64,000 nucleotides of DNA from Bryobacteraceae bacterium (GTDB taxonomy: Bacteria > Acidobacteriota > Terriglobia > Bryobacterales > Bryobacteraceae). Below the pieces are notes generated by a model, which made no database searches, was not told where the DNA came from, and saw nothing but the letters and a program-made list of their open reading frames with translations. Positions 8,870 through 18,800 of the stretch are shown here, piece by piece; within the stretch, counting starts at the first letter, position 1; each line of letters begins with the position of its first letter. The position numbers and the translations under genes are program-made. The stretch spans positions 124,001 through 188,000 of the forward strand of contig JANWVY010000006.1 of the NCBI GenBank assembly GCA_025056455.1, in the 5' to 3' direction.

Positions 8870-9706
8870 CTAGCGTTGGGTTTGCGTCATCCAAAGGAAC
8901 ATCTTGAGAAAACAGATGGCGGTGACCGCGAGGCAAAACCCCGCTGCGATCTTCCAAAAGGTTTCGCTCTTGAGCCAACCCTCGCCCGGCTCGCCGGCCG
9001 CGAAGGCCGTGGCGAACCCGGCCGCGAGCCCCCCAAGATGAGCTGCGTTGTCCACCCGCAGGCCTGGCAACAAGCCGAACAGTAGCCCGTAAAGCGCCCA
9101 GCGGAGGTAGTGCCCGCGGATTGCCGAGCCAAGTGAGGTCTGGTTACGCGTCCCGAAGGCAATCATGGCCCCAATCAACCCAAAGATTCCAGCCGAAGCT
9201 CCCACGCTCAAAGCTGCTGGGTTCCACCAGGTGCTGGCCAAAAAACCGAGCACGGTCGCCGTGAAGTAGAACACAATGAGCCGCGCCGAGCCGTAAATCT
9301 CTTCCACTTGCGCTCCCAGGTCGAACAACACCCAGCTGTTCATGAGGATGTGCAACAGCCCGCCGTGCAAAAAGCCCGCTGTCACCAACCGCCACCACTG
9401 CCCTTCGAAAACCGAACGCCCAAATTTCGCTCCGAAACTGAACAACGTGAGCCCGTCAATATCATACAGGGCACCGTCCCGGCCTTTTTGCATGCTGGCG
9501 ATCATCGTTGCCACAAACAGTGCCGTGTTCACCAGTAGGATCATCACCGTCGTGAACCGGGCATGAGGAATCAGACCAGCCGCTAGCCCGCCCGAGCTGC
9601 GCAAATCGATCGCAGGCCGTCCTAAAGGGGCCTCACAGTAGGGGCAAACTCGTTCCGAAGCATCCACGAAAGCCCGACAATTGGAGCACATCCGCCGGTG
9701 ATTCAC
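8870..9706 (-). CDS. Rhomboid-family intramembrane serine protease with N-terminal zinc ribbon
   Basis: Inner-membrane protease that cuts transmembrane segments of other proteins. The 278-residue product starts with a short zinc ribbon (Cys7, Cys10, Cys21, Cys24, as CSNC and CPYC), followed by about six or seven membrane helices. Catalytic features are the Ser of SVGASAGIFG (Ser171), the His of DNAAHLGGLAAG (His223) and the HGGLLHILMN segment that supplies the oxyanion-hole Asn. It lies 11 bases downstream of the MFS gene on the same strand and may receive read-through from that operon, though nothing links it to sugar catabolism. Its substrate is unknown. Confidence 0.9.
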   Translation of the reverse strand: MNHRRMCSNCRAFVDASERVCPYCEAPLGRPAIDLRSSGGLAAGLIPHARFTTVMILLVNTALFVATMIASMQKGRDGALYDIDGLTLFSFGAKFGRSVFEGQWWRLVTAGFLHGGLLHILMNSWVLFDLGAQVEEIYGSARLIVFYFTATVLGFLASTWWNPAALSVGASAGIFGLIGAMIAFGTRNQTSLGSAIRGHYLRWALYGLLFGLLPGLRVDNAAHLGGLAAGFATAFAAGEPGEGWLKSETFWKIAAGFCLAVTAICFLKMFLWMTQTQR

Positions 9707-9717
9707 TATCGGCCATT

Positions 9718-10980
9718 CTAGCGCGACCGCCCCGGAGCTCCCGGCTGCTCACGCGGGGAAAAACTCCTCCGAACAGTAAGCAAGACGCAGATGGTCGCAA
9801 ACAAATGCAGAAAACCCATGATCCAGAAGACGGCATGGTAGCCGAAGGCGTCCACCACACGGCCGACCACGGGAGTCGAGAGTGCACCCCCTAGGCCGCT
9901 GCCTAGTCCCACGACGCCCGCCGCGCGACCCACCATGGCGCTTGGGAACACGTCATTGGTCATGGTCATGAGATTGGTCTTCCAAGCCATGTGAAGAAAG
10001 GTCACCAAACAAATCAGCGCCATCGCCGGCTGGGCGGGCAGCTCCGCCACGAATGCTCCCAGCGGCATCAATAGCGCCACCGGAATCATCGTGAGTTTCC
10101 GGGCGTCGATTGCGCTCCGGCCGCGCCGAATCCATCGACCCGACAGCCACCCTCCCGCTAGCGAGCCGATGTCTGCACTGAGATAGGGCATCCAAGCAAA
10201 CAAGGCAATCTGCGCCAGAGAAAAGTGGCGCACCTCCTGAAGATATTTCGGCAACCAGAACAGGTAGAACCACCAAACTGGATCCGCCAGCACGCGCGAC
10301 ACCAGCAGTCCCCAAGTAGCCGGTTCGCACAGCAGGTCTCTGTAGGAAGGAGCCACGTCCGTTCGTTCCACCCGGCCCTGCTCAATGTAGCGTCGTTCCT
10401 GCTCACTAATGCGGGGGTGATGAGCCGGCACATGGTAGATCAGCAGCCACGCCACAAGCCAAAAGAACCCCAGAGCGCCCGTCAGAACAAAGGAAAAGCG
10501 CCAGCCGGCAAGAAGGGTAATCCAAGCAATGAGCGGCGGGGCAAGAATGGCGCCCGTCGCCGCGGCTGCATTCACTAGACCATTGGCCAGCGCCCGTTCT
10601 CTGGCCGGGAACCATTCCGAGATTGCCTTTTCGGCTGCCATGAAATTTCCGGATTCGCCCATTCCGAGCAGGAAGCGAAAAACACCCAAACTCCAGGCCC
10701 CTCGCGCCAAAGCATGCAGGGCGTTCGCCAGCGACCACCAGGCCATAAAAAGCGCTAAACTCAGCCGCGTACCGAAGCGGTCCACCATCCACCCTGACAC
10801 GACGTACATCGCCGTGTAAGGAATAAGGAACGCCGTCAGAATGTTGGCGTACTCCGTATTGCTAATGCCCAGTTCCTTGGTCACTTTGGCGGCGATGACC
10901 GACAGCGTCTGCCGGTCAATGTAGTTAATCACCGTAGCGGCGAATAACAGTGCCGCCACTTGCCAGCGGATGGCTTTCAT
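9718..10980 (-). CDS. MFS transporter, hexuronate/ExuT-like anion:cation symporter
   Basis: A 12-helix inner-membrane carrier of 420 residues from the ATG at 10980, which overlaps the upstream dehydratase stop (ATGA). It has the ExuT/GudP-type signatures INYIDRQTLSVIAA (helix 1), GWMVDRFGTRLSL (loop 2-3) and RFLLGMGESGNFMAAEKAISEWFPARERALANG (helix 4 region). The frame stays open about 260 bases upstream but enters the dehydratase gene, so the inner start is used. In the GntR-lyase-dehydratase-MFS operon it most likely imports the sugar acid that the two enzymes degrade. The exact substrate (galactonate, glucarate, arabinonate and so on) is not readable. Confidence 0.88.
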   Translation of the reverse strand: MKAIRWQVAALLFAATVINYIDRQTLSVIAAKVTKELGISNTEYANILTAFLIPYTAMYVVSGWMVDRFGTRLSLALFMAWWSLANALHALARGAWSLGVFRFLLGMGESGNFMAAEKAISEWFPARERALANGLVNAAAATGAILAPPLIAWITLLAGWRFSFVLTGALGFFWLVAWLLIYHVPAHHPRISEQERRYIEQGRVERTDVAPSYRDLLCEPATWGLLVSRVLADPVWWFYLFWLPKYLQEVRHFSLAQIALFAWMPYLSADIGSLAGGWLSGRWIRRGRSAIDARKLTMIPVALLMPLGAFVAELPAQPAMALICLVTFLHMAWKTNLMTMTNDVFPSAMVGRAAGVVGLGSGLGGALSTPVVGRVVDAFGYHAVFWIMGFLHLFATICVLLTVRRSFSPREQPGAPGRSR

Positions 10981-12116
10981 GGCAACAGATCCGCTTTGAG
11001 ATCGATGCCGAGGCCAGGCCCTTGCGGCACCTGATAACAACCCCCTGCAATTTCGATCGGCTCGCGGAGAAAGTGGTTCGCCAGGGCGACGACTTGCGGG
11101 TTGTATTCCACCAGCGTGCAGTTGCGAAGTGCTGAGGCAAAATGCAGGGCCGCCGCAATTTGAGGCCCCATGGCGATGCTCACATGGGGAACCACGGGCG
11201 CCTGGACGAGCGCCGCCATTCGCAACCCTTCCGTGATTCCGCACCGGCCTAGATCGGGTTGGAACACCTCAACGGCGCCCTCGCGCACAAACGGTGCGAT
11301 CTCATATCGGGTGCGATAGCTCTCGCCGAGCGCAACCGGTGTGGCAATCGACGCGGCGAGTTTTCCATGTTCCTGTGCATCCTCGGGCGGCAAGGGGGCT
11401 TCAAACCACAGCGCCTGGCGCGCGTCGAGCTCGAGGCCAAATCGTTGCGCCGCCGCCAGATCAAACCGCCAAAGCGCATCGACAGCGAAGCGGCACCCGG
11501 CGGGCAGACCATCGAGCAACTCCAGAAATTCCGCCTCTCCGGGTGTGTCAAAGAAGAGTTTGAATTGATCGAATCCCTCCCCGCGGTAACGCTCTGCCGC
11601 TTCCAACCGCCCTTCGGCCGCCAGCCCGCTCACATAGGCCGCAAGTTTCGTCCGCCAACCGCCCAGCAATTCAAAGACTGGTTTTTGCGCAAGCTTTCCT
11701 GCTAGATCCCAGAGCGCAAGGTCAACCCCGCTAATCGCGTCGAGCATAAAACCGCCCGTTTGGCCGCGGACGCGCATCGTCGAATACATGCGGTGCCACA
11801 GTCTTTCAAGGCAGGCTCTCGTTCCGTCAAACTCTGCGCCTTCGAGGGCAGGCCTCAGCAGCTGGCGCACGATCTCGCAGGGCACCTCGGGCGCTAGAGG
11901 AGCCTGGGCCTCGCCCCAGCCCGAAAGCCCGTTCTCCAGCGTCACCCGCACGAGCGCCGTTTCAAATTGCGTCGAATATAAGCACGGATAAACGGCCGAC
12001 CAGCGGTATCCTTCTCCGGTTCCAGCCAGCTTGGTTGGGGATCCCGCCGTGCCGGTCGCTGAAGCCAGGTCGCGCGGCAGACGGATGGGCCAAGCTTCGA
12101 GCTGACGGATTTTCAT
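10977..12116 (-). CDS. Mandelate racemase/enolase-superfamily sugar-acid dehydratase
   Basis: A 379-residue enolase-superfamily protein, with an N-terminal capping domain and a C-terminal barrel. Metal ligands and catalytic residues are recognisable in order: VDALWRFD (Asp), WFEAPLPPED (Glu), ALGESYRTR (Glu), QPDLGRCGIT (Asp) and VVPHVSIAMG (His). At the usual KxK site it reads QFKLFF, so the second Lys is Phe, which narrows the reaction type. Superfamily members next to an MFS carrier and a DHDPS-like lyase commonly dehydrate aldonic or aldaric acids to 2-keto-3-deoxy acids. It overlaps the genes on both sides by 4 bases. Confidence 0.88.
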   Translation of the reverse strand: MKIRQLEAWPIRLPRDLASATGTAGSPTKLAGTGEGYRWSAVYPCLYSTQFETALVRVTLENGLSGWGEAQAPLAPEVPCEIVRQLLRPALEGAEFDGTRACLERLWHRMYSTMRVRGQTGGFMLDAISGVDLALWDLAGKLAQKPVFELLGGWRTKLAAYVSGLAAEGRLEAAERYRGEGFDQFKLFFDTPGEAEFLELLDGLPAGCRFAVDALWRFDLAAAQRFGLELDARQALWFEAPLPPEDAQEHGKLAASIATPVALGESYRTRYEIAPFVREGAVEVFQPDLGRCGITEGLRMAALVQAPVVPHVSIAMGPQIAAALHFASALRNCTLVEYNPQVVALANHFLREPIEIAGGCYQVPQGPGLGIDLKADLLP

Positions 12117-13006
12117 GCTGGTTCAATCATCTTGCGAAGCGTTTCTAGCTCTCGCAAACCTTCGTCATCTAGCGATGAGGTAGGATGGCGCACGCGGGCG
12201 CTGCGAATGATGCCGCGTGCCACCATGTTGTGCTTTGCTGCGGAAACTCCTAGTCCCGGCTGCAATTCAAATCGAATGAGCGGAAGTGCTTTGGTGAAGC
12301 AGTCCCAGGCCCCGCGCCGGTCCCCCGAGGTCCAGCGCTTCCAAATCTCTACATACATCCACGGAATGTCGCAGTTGGGCATCGTGCCTGCCGCCCCGCG
12401 CTCCAGTTCTTCGAGAAGAAACTGCCCGTTCAACCCGCCAAATAACACCAGTCCGTCCCCAGCCGCTGCGCGGAGCGCCGAAATCTTGGGCGCCGTGGGA
12501 GGAGCTTCCACTTTGACCAGCTTCACCCGCTCAATGTCGCGTCCCATCCGCGCCAGCAAGGCTACCGGCATTGAGACCTGGGTCATCAAAGGCGCATCTT
12601 GCACCATGATGGGAATGCTTACGGCTTGGCTGATGGCCTCGAAATAATACATCAACCCGTCGCCATCCGGCCTGAGCAGATACGGCGGCAACACCATCAA
12701 AGCGCTTGCCCCAAGATCCTCGGATTCCTTGCTCAGCTTCACGGCGGCATCCGTACCCGTGTGTCCCGAGCCAACAATCAACGGTACGCGCCCGTTGACA
12801 CGCTTCACGATCCGGCGCAACAACTCTACTCGTTCTTCGGCCAATAGGGTATAGGCTTCGCTGGCGTTGCCAAACAGCCCCAAACCATGTACGCCCTGCT
12901 CGAGTAGATATTCCACTAGCCGGTCTTGCGACTCCCAGTCGATTGATCCGTCGGGATGAAATGGCGTCGCGACAATGGGGAAGACGCCCCGCCAGGGAGC
13001 GCTCAC
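12113..13006 (-). CDS. DHDPS/NAL-family aldolase or dehydratase
   Basis: A 297-residue class I lyase of the dihydrodipicolinate synthase family. It has the N-terminal VATPFHPDGSIDWE, the GLFGNASEAYTLLAEERVELLRR segment and the Schiff-base Lys in VKLVKVEAPP. The usual YNxP strand that carries the catalytic Tyr reads VQDAP, so it is not a lysine-pathway DapA. QDAP-type members include 2-keto-3-deoxy sugar-acid dehydratases (family recollection, not verified). It is flanked by a GntR regulator and an enolase-superfamily dehydratase with 4-base overlaps. The likely job is the second step on the 2-keto-3-deoxy acid. Confidence 0.87.
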   Translation of the reverse strand: MSAPWRGVFPIVATPFHPDGSIDWESQDRLVEYLLEQGVHGLGLFGNASEAYTLLAEERVELLRRIVKRVNGRVPLIVGSGHTGTDAAVKLSKESEDLGASALMVLPPYLLRPDGDGLMYYFEAISQAVSIPIMVQDAPLMTQVSMPVALLARMGRDIERVKLVKVEAPPTAPKISALRAAAGDGLVLFGGLNGQFLLEELERGAAGTMPNCDIPWMYVEIWKRWTSGDRRGAWDCFTKALPLIRFELQPGLGVSAAKHNMVARGIIRSARVRHPTSSLDDEGLRELETLRKMIEPA

Positions 13007-13674
13007 CGCGATCCCTCCAAAGCCTTTTGTAGCGCTTCCTTCGCCCGATCGATGTGCGCTGTTAAAGCCTTGTTCAAACGCAGCGCGTCGCCTGCCCGGA
13101 GGGCCCCTAAAATCTCCTCGTGCTCGGCGCGCTCTTGCTCAAGTCGCGACTGCCACTCCTGCTCGGCTCCATGCACGCGAGCAATCTGCAAATGCGCGTT
13201 TAGGCTATCGTACATTTCCGCTAAGCGCCGGTTTCCAGAGGCCCGCACCAGCAATAAATGGAAACGCCGGTTGTTTTCTTCGTGGCGCTTTCGGTCCTCC
13301 TCGCTTTCCACAGGTTGCGCCATCTCTGCTAATAGCCTTTCCATTTCCTCCAGCTCGGCGGGCGTGATCCGTTTTACGGCTAGCTCGCCAGCCAAGCACT
13401 CTAAGGCCCGGCGGATCTGCCCCGTCTCCTCCACGTCGCGCGGCGAAAGCCGGGTTACATAGGTGCCGCTACGAGGATGGATCTCGATTAAGCCCTCGGC
13501 GGCCAACTGTTGGATGGCGTGGCGAACTGGCGTCAGACTCACTCCCAGTTTTTGGGCGATCTCTTCCACTTGAAGTCGGTCGCCTGGACGAAACACGTGT
13601 CCGAGAATCGCGCGGCGCAGCGCGTCATAGACTTCATCCACAGCCCGGCGCCGCTCTAGTCGCGTGAGCTCCAT
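13003..13674 (-). CDS. GntR/FadR-family transcriptional regulator
   Basis: Probable repressor of the downstream sugar-acid operon and first gene of it. From the ATG at 13674 the product is 223 residues: a winged-helix DNA-binding domain (about 10-75: VYDALRRAILGHVFRPGDRLQVEEIAQKLGVSLTPVRHAIQQLAAEGLIE) and an all-helical FCD ligand-binding domain with the family's D/H metal-site pattern (for example FHLLLVRASGNRRL). A TTG at 13683 is an alternative start three codons upstream. Its stop overlaps the DHDPS-like ATG. A nearby inverted repeat (13708-13728) could be its operator or the cutA terminator. Confidence 0.88.
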   Translation of the reverse strand: MELTRLERRRAVDEVYDALRRAILGHVFRPGDRLQVEEIAQKLGVSLTPVRHAIQQLAAEGLIEIHPRSGTYVTRLSPRDVEETGQIRRALECLAGELAVKRITPAELEEMERLLAEMAQPVESEEDRKRHEENNRRFHLLLVRASGNRRLAEMYDSLNAHLQIARVHGAEQEWQSRLEQERAEHEEILGALRAGDALRLNKALTAHIDRAKEALQKALEGSR

Positions 13675-13703
13675 GACCCACAAAGTGTAGCACGTAGACT
13701 AGG

Positions 13704-13728
13704 AAAATCTGAAATCTTTCGTTTCAGA
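13704..13728 (-). terminator. Weak terminator after cutA or GntR operator
   Basis: On the minus strand TCTGAAA and TTTCAGA (7-bp perfect stem, 7-base loop) are followed directly by TTTTCC. This has the form of a short intrinsic terminator just after cutA. It is AT-rich and weak as a terminator. It also lies 30-55 bases upstream of the GntR gene, where a palindromic operator for the sugar-acid operon would be expected. The sequence cannot decide between the two. Confidence 0.4.
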
Positions 13729-13730
13729 AC

Positions 13731-14063
13731 CTATTGAGTTGATTCTTCCGGCAACTCCCTCTCTAGCCACTCCAAATAGCTCCGCGATCCATCTACCACC
13801 GCAAGCACGACAAGCTCGGGCACTTCGTAGGAGTGCACCTTGCTTAGTTCCTTTTCTAGCTGGCGGAGCAGCGGTCGGCGGGATTTAATCACCAGCAAGT
13901 GCTCGCTTGCTTCTTCGATCGCACCTTTCCAGCGGTAGATACTCTTGCCGGCGGGTGCTACGTTAACGCACGCCGCTAGACGTTTCTCGAGCAAATGGCG
14001 CGCTAGGGTTTCGGCTTCCTGCGCGCTTGCACACGTACTGAGGACAACAACAAAATCTGTCAT
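13731..14063 (-). CDS. cutA: CutA1-like divalent cation tolerance protein
   Basis: Small trimeric cytoplasmic protein of the CutA1 family, linked to copper and other metal tolerance, although its exact role is unsettled. From the ATG at 14063 the product is 110 residues, starting MTDFVVVLSTCASAQEAETLARHLLEKRLAACVNVAP, with the family core YRWKGAIEEASEHLLVIKSRRPLLRQLEKELSKVHSYEVPELV and the C-terminal SYLEWLERE. A TTG at 14099 would add 12 residues without family similarity and is rejected. It is divergent from the FtsB-like gene, 87 bases apart. Confidence 0.92.
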   Translation of the reverse strand: MTDFVVVLSTCASAQEAETLARHLLEKRLAACVNVAPAGKSIYRWKGAIEEASEHLLVIKSRRPLLRQLEKELSKVHSYEVPELVVLAVVDGSRSYLEWLERELPEESTQ

Positions 14064-14150
14064 AAATGTTTCGTCCGTTTCTCTTGTCGCCTGTTTCAAA
14101 CAGTGGGATTATATTACGTGAAGCCGGCGTGCCGGCGCGAGGTCATGCCC

Positions 14151-14675
14151 ATGATTCGAGCAGTTGCGGTGATTGTCGGCGTATTAATGGCGTTCGGCTA
14201 CATCTATTTCCTGTTGAACGGACCGCAAGGCTGGTCGGCTCTTGCAGCCAAACGGGAAGAAATCCGCCGCCTGCATAGCGAGAACGCCATTCTCAAGCAA
14301 GAGATTGAGGTAAAGGCGGAACGCGTGCGCCAGTTGCGAGAAAGCCAGGCGGCGCAAGAGCTGGAAATCCGCAAGAGGATGAAATTGGTCAAGCCCGGGG
14401 AAACGGTTTTTGTTCTCTCTGACCAGTTGGGGTCCGGACCCGCTTCTGGTGGCGCTTCTCCCCCACCTGCGCAGGCCGAGGATTCTCCTTCAAAACCCGT
14501 TGTGCAGCCGCCAAAGCCCGCCGTCTCCATGCCGAAGAAGGCAAAGCCACCGGTTTGGGAAGAAGAATCCCGCAAAGCGGCAACCGCACAAGCTGAGCCT
14601 CAACCACCCCAAACTTTGCCTGCGCCGTTGCCGGCCGAACCAAACCCCGTTGAGGATCCTCCGCCCGGATTTTGA
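14151..14675 (+). CDS. FtsB/DivIC-like septum protein
   Basis: Probable small bitopic membrane protein of the divisome. From the ATG at 14151 (GAGG 8 bases upstream; another ATG at 14145) the 174-residue product has one membrane helix at the N-terminus (AVAVIVGVLMAFGYIYFLL), then a coiled coil rich in Leu, Glu and Arg (SALAAKREEIRRLHSENAILKQEIEVKAERVRQLRES). Next is the MKLVKPGETVFVL motif typical of FtsB/DivIC, then a long Pro/Ala-rich tail. The tail of about 80 residues is longer than in E. coli FtsB and probably periplasmic and disordered. No other division genes are adjacent. Confidence 0.78.
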   Translation: MIRAVAVIVGVLMAFGYIYFLLNGPQGWSALAAKREEIRRLHSENAILKQEIEVKAERVRQLRESQAAQELEIRKRMKLVKPGETVFVLSDQLGSGPASGGASPPPAQAEDSPSKPVVQPPKPAVSMPKKAKPPVWEEESRKAATAQAEPQPPQTLPAPLPAEPNPVEDPPPGF

Positions 14676-14769
14676 TGCTCCACCAGGGGCCTTGCCGCAC
14701 TTGAGCGCAGGCTGTCCAAGAGGTGCCGCCATCGAGCCACGGATGCATTTGTTGCTAAGGTATTGAAGC

Positions 14770-15807
14770 ATGCCTCAGCCAATCCATACCGTCTATGGCG
14801 GCGCGCATCTCTTCCGTCATGACACCGCAGCGAAGCTGGCCAGCCTGGCGCTGTGCGCCCTCGAGCAACACGATGACCTCATTCCAACCTCCCCCGAAAT
14901 CTTAGGCCGCGTTGAGCGCAAGCTCCGCTGCGAAGCGGTAGAGGATTTCCGGATTGACTTCGAGGATGGCTACGGATATCGCAGCGACGACGAAGAAGAC
15001 CACCACGCGCAGGCAGCCGCCGAGCACGTGCGGCGGGGTCTGGAGGAGGGAACGCTCCCCCCAATGATGGGCATCCGCATCAAGTCGTTCCATACGGCCA
15101 CTCGCGCCCGCGCCATCCGCACGCTGGAACTGTTTTTCCGCTCACTCGGCGGCAAAACACCCGATGATTTCGCGGTTTGTTTGCCGAAGGCCTCTACGGT
15201 GGAAGAGGTCGCCGACTTTCGCCAGGCGGTGTCAAACCGAGGCGAGCAGCTCGCCTTGGAGCTCATGGTCGAAACCCCTCAAGCACTGCTTGCGCTGCGG
15301 GACTTTGTTGACGCTGCCGGTCCGAGCTGCCGCGCGGTGCACTTTGGTCCGTATGATTTCACGGCGGCCTGCGGCATCGTCTCGAGCGCGCAAGGTCTTC
15401 GTCACCCGCTATGTGACTACGCCCGGAACACCATGCTCGTCGCCTTAGCCGGACGCAACATCTGGTTGTCGGATGGCCCCACGACGGTGCTGCCGCTTGG
15501 CGGGCGGGAAGAAGTGGCGCGAGCCTGGCGGCTGCAATGGGAGGACATTCAGCACGCGCTTGCCTGCGGCTTTTTTCAGGGCTGGGATCTGCATCCGGCG
15601 CAGATTCCCCTGCGCTATGCGGCCGTGTTTTCATTTTTTGAAAGCCAGCTGCCAGTGATGAAAGTTCGCCGGGATAATTTTCAAAGAGCCCAGCAACAAG
15701 CCACTCGCGTGGGTGCCGCCTTTGAGGACGCCGCCACGGCACGGGGCCTTGAGAACTTCTTCCGTTGGGAACGTTTCTTCCCGCCGAGCAGCGTAGAAGA
15801 CCCATGA
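14770..15807 (+). CDS. Citrate-lyase-beta/aldolase-like protein (DUF6986 type)
   Basis: A 345-residue TIM-barrel protein of the HpcH/CitE-like aldolase group, close to proteins annotated DUF6986 or phosphoenolpyruvate-binding. The metal-binding strand reads VEDFRIDFEDGYGYRSDDEEDHHA, and a second metal/substrate strand reads LALELMVETPQALLALRDF. Others are VHFGPYDFTAACG and GWDLHPAQIPLRYAAVFSFF. These match the enolate-forming CitE fold, in which an Asp/Glu pair holds a divalent metal. The reaction is unknown. Its stop overlaps the AddB-like ATG in ATGA, so the two are transcribed together although no functional link is obvious. A 94-base gap precedes it. Confidence 0.78.
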   Translation: MPQPIHTVYGGAHLFRHDTAAKLASLALCALEQHDDLIPTSPEILGRVERKLRCEAVEDFRIDFEDGYGYRSDDEEDHHAQAAAEHVRRGLEEGTLPPMMGIRIKSFHTATRARAIRTLELFFRSLGGKTPDDFAVCLPKASTVEEVADFRQAVSNRGEQLALELMVETPQALLALRDFVDAAGPSCRAVHFGPYDFTAACGIVSSAQGLRHPLCDYARNTMLVALAGRNIWLSDGPTTVLPLGGREEVARAWRLQWEDIQHALACGFFQGWDLHPAQIPLRYAAVFSFFESQLPVMKVRRDNFQRAQQQATRVGAAFEDAATARGLENFFRWERFFPPSSVEDP

Positions 15808-18800
15808 TGGTGCGGCTTTTTTCAACCTACGCGGAGCTCATCGAGGCGGCTTGCGCATTTTTGAAAGCCCAAGCGCCGCACTCCGAAGTGCTTGTCGTGG
15901 GGCCCAGCCGCAGTGCACTCGATGACTTGATCCGGCTTCACAGTCCGGCACTGGCAGGCATTCACCGTTACACGCTGCGGCAACTGGTCGGAGTTTTGAG
16001 CGAGAAGGCGATGGCGGAACGGGGCCTTGCCCCGGTGAATTTCTTTGGCATCGAGGCGCTGGCAGCGCGGGCCGCACATCGCTTGTTTTCGCGCAAGGAG
16101 TTTCGGTATTTCGAGCCGGTGTGCCGCAGGCCCGGTTTTGCGCGGTCGCTGGCGCGCACCTTATCAGAGTTGCGGCTTTTTGAAATCCCGCCGGAGCCGG
16201 TAGGCGCGCTTGGGCCGGCGGGGGAAGATCTTGCGCGGCTCGGCCGGATCTATGAAGAGCTGCTGGCAGAAAGCGCCTTGGCAGACGAGGCGCGAATGCT
16301 CAAGTTGGCGCTGGCTTGCGCCAAAGATCACCATTTGGCGGGCTTGCCCGTACTGTTTTTTGACGTGCCAGTCGCCAGTAAGCTTTCAGGACGGCTGTGC
16401 GCAACGCTCCGTGGCCTGGCCCGCGATTCAGCAGTGCTGCTGCTCAAGGGTGACGAAGCGAGTTTGCGCCACTGGGAGCTTGCGGCAGCGAGCGCCAGCA
16501 CGAGCCCGGCTCGGACGTCTCTCGAGCGGATGCGCCAGCACCTATTTGTGGCCTCTTCGGCCCCGCCGCAGCCGCTTGATGGGAGCCTAGAAGTGTTTTC
16601 GGCCGCTAGCGACAGCTTAGAGTGTGTAGAGGTGGCGCGGCGGATTCAAGAGTTTGCCCGGGAAGGCGTCGGTTTTGATGAGATCGCCGTTTTGCTGCGC
16701 TCGCCTGAGCGCTACCAACCACTGGTGGAGGAAGCTTTTGCCCGAGCTGGCGTGGATTGCTACTTTACGCATGGGGTTGTGCGGCCGGATCCGGCCGGAA
16801 GGGCGTTTCTGACGCTACTAGCTTGTCGCTTGGAGGACTATCCGGCGACCCGGTTTGCAGAATACCTTTCCTTTGCCCAGACTCCGGAGATTGGTGCGGA
16901 GAGTGTGCCGGAAGAGCCGGTGTGGGGTGTCGAAGACGAACTGCTGTTCCGCGAGCCAGCGGCGCCGGCGCGCGAAGCGCGGGCCGAGCCATCGCCCCAG
17001 ACGCCGGTGGCTTGGGAGCAACTGCTGGTTGATGCTGCGGTCGTGGGCGGGCGCCAACGGTGGCAGCGGCGGCTGAGTGGCCTGAAGCAGCAGTATCAGC
17101 TCAAGCTGGCTCGAGTCGAAGACGGCGACGAAGCGGCTCGCCAGCATTTTGAGCGCCAGCTGGAGCTGTTAGAAAACCTCGAGCGAGTTGCCCTACCACT
17201 GATCGAACGGCTGGCCGCGTTGCCAGCTTCAGCCTGCTGGGGAGATTGGATTTCGCATTTTTCGGATCTGGCGCAGCTGGCCCTGCGGCATCCGGACTCC
17301 GTTCTGCTCGCGTTGAACGAATTATGGCCCATGTCGGAAGTGGGGCCCCTGACTTTGGACGAGGCCTATCTCGTGCTCAGCGAGCGGATGTGTTTTCTCA
17401 GGCGCCAGCCAACTCGAAGACGTTACGGGCAGGTGTGGGTAGGAGGAATCGAAGAGGCCCGGGGCCATACCTTCCGGGTTGTGTTTCTCGTGGGTGTGTC
17501 TGAGGGCAACTTCCCGAAAAAATCTTTTGAAGATCCGTTACTCCTTGATGCCTTGCGCAAGAAGTTGGGAAGGGATCCTGGCAAACAGTCCTCGGCCGGG
17601 CTGCCCACACGGCCAGACCGCATCGGTGAGGAACGGTTCTTGTTGCAGGTGGCGGCTGCGGCAGCCAGCGAGCGGTTGATTGTTTCCTTCTCCCGCTCGG
17701 ACGTTTCTCAGAATCGTTCTCGCGTTCCCTCATTTTACGCCCTAGAAGCAATACGAGCAGCGACGGGTCGCTGGCCTGATCTCCGGGAATTCGAGCGTCT
17801 TACTAGCCAGGGATCGCTCGCTCGGCTCGGCTGGCCCGCGCCTCCGGATCCGGCTCGAGCGGTGGATGATCTGGAATTTGATCTCGCTTGGCTCGAACGG
17901 CTGGCAGCGGGCGAGAGCGGTGCAGGGCACGGTGGTGCGCGTTATCTCGTGGAGGTCAATCCGCACCTCGCGCGCTCACTCCGCGCGCGGTATCAGCGCT
18001 GGAAAGAGCGGAAGTGGACTCCAGCCGACGGTCTTGTGTTTCCGAGCGACAAACGGCAACAAGCGCAGGAATTATTGGGCCGGTACCGGCTTCGCCAATA
18101 TCCGTGGTCGGCCACTACCTTGCAACTGTTTGCCGCTTGTCCATACCGTTTTGTGCTGCACGGAATGCACCACCTGCGTCCACGCCAGGATGCAGCGCCA
18201 GTCGAGGAGATGGACCCTGTGGTTCGGGGGGAGATCTTTCACCGCGTGCAGTTTGAGCTTTTTCGAAGGACTCGAGATCCGGACGCGATGAGGGAGATAG
18301 CTGGCGAGGTGCTGGCCGAGGTCGCCGCGGAGTATGCCGAGCGACTGAAGCCTGCCATACCGCGTGTCTGGCAGCGGGAGGTAGAGGATCTAGGAGCGGA
18401 TCTGCGGGGATGGTTGCTGCGCATGCAGGACGACAAGCGGCTCTGGCAGCCCGAGTACGCGGAGTTGGCCTTTGGACTTCCACTCGACGAGGAACAACGT
18501 GACCCGCACAGCCGGCCCGAACACGCCACGATTCTCGACGGGATCCAACTCCGCGGATCGGTGGATTGGATTGAACGTCAAGCTGGTTCTCAGCAGCTCC
18601 GCATCACAGATCACAAAACGGGCCAGCCGCCCAAGGCTGCGCCTTCGTATGTGGGTGGGGGAAGCTATCTCCAGCCCTTGCTGTATGCGCTGGTCGCGGA
18701 GACGCTTTTAGGGGCTCCCGTGGCAGAGACGCGGCTTTACTACGCCACACAGCGCGGTGGCTATCAAAGCATCAAGTTTCCGGTGAATGAAAAATCGCGC

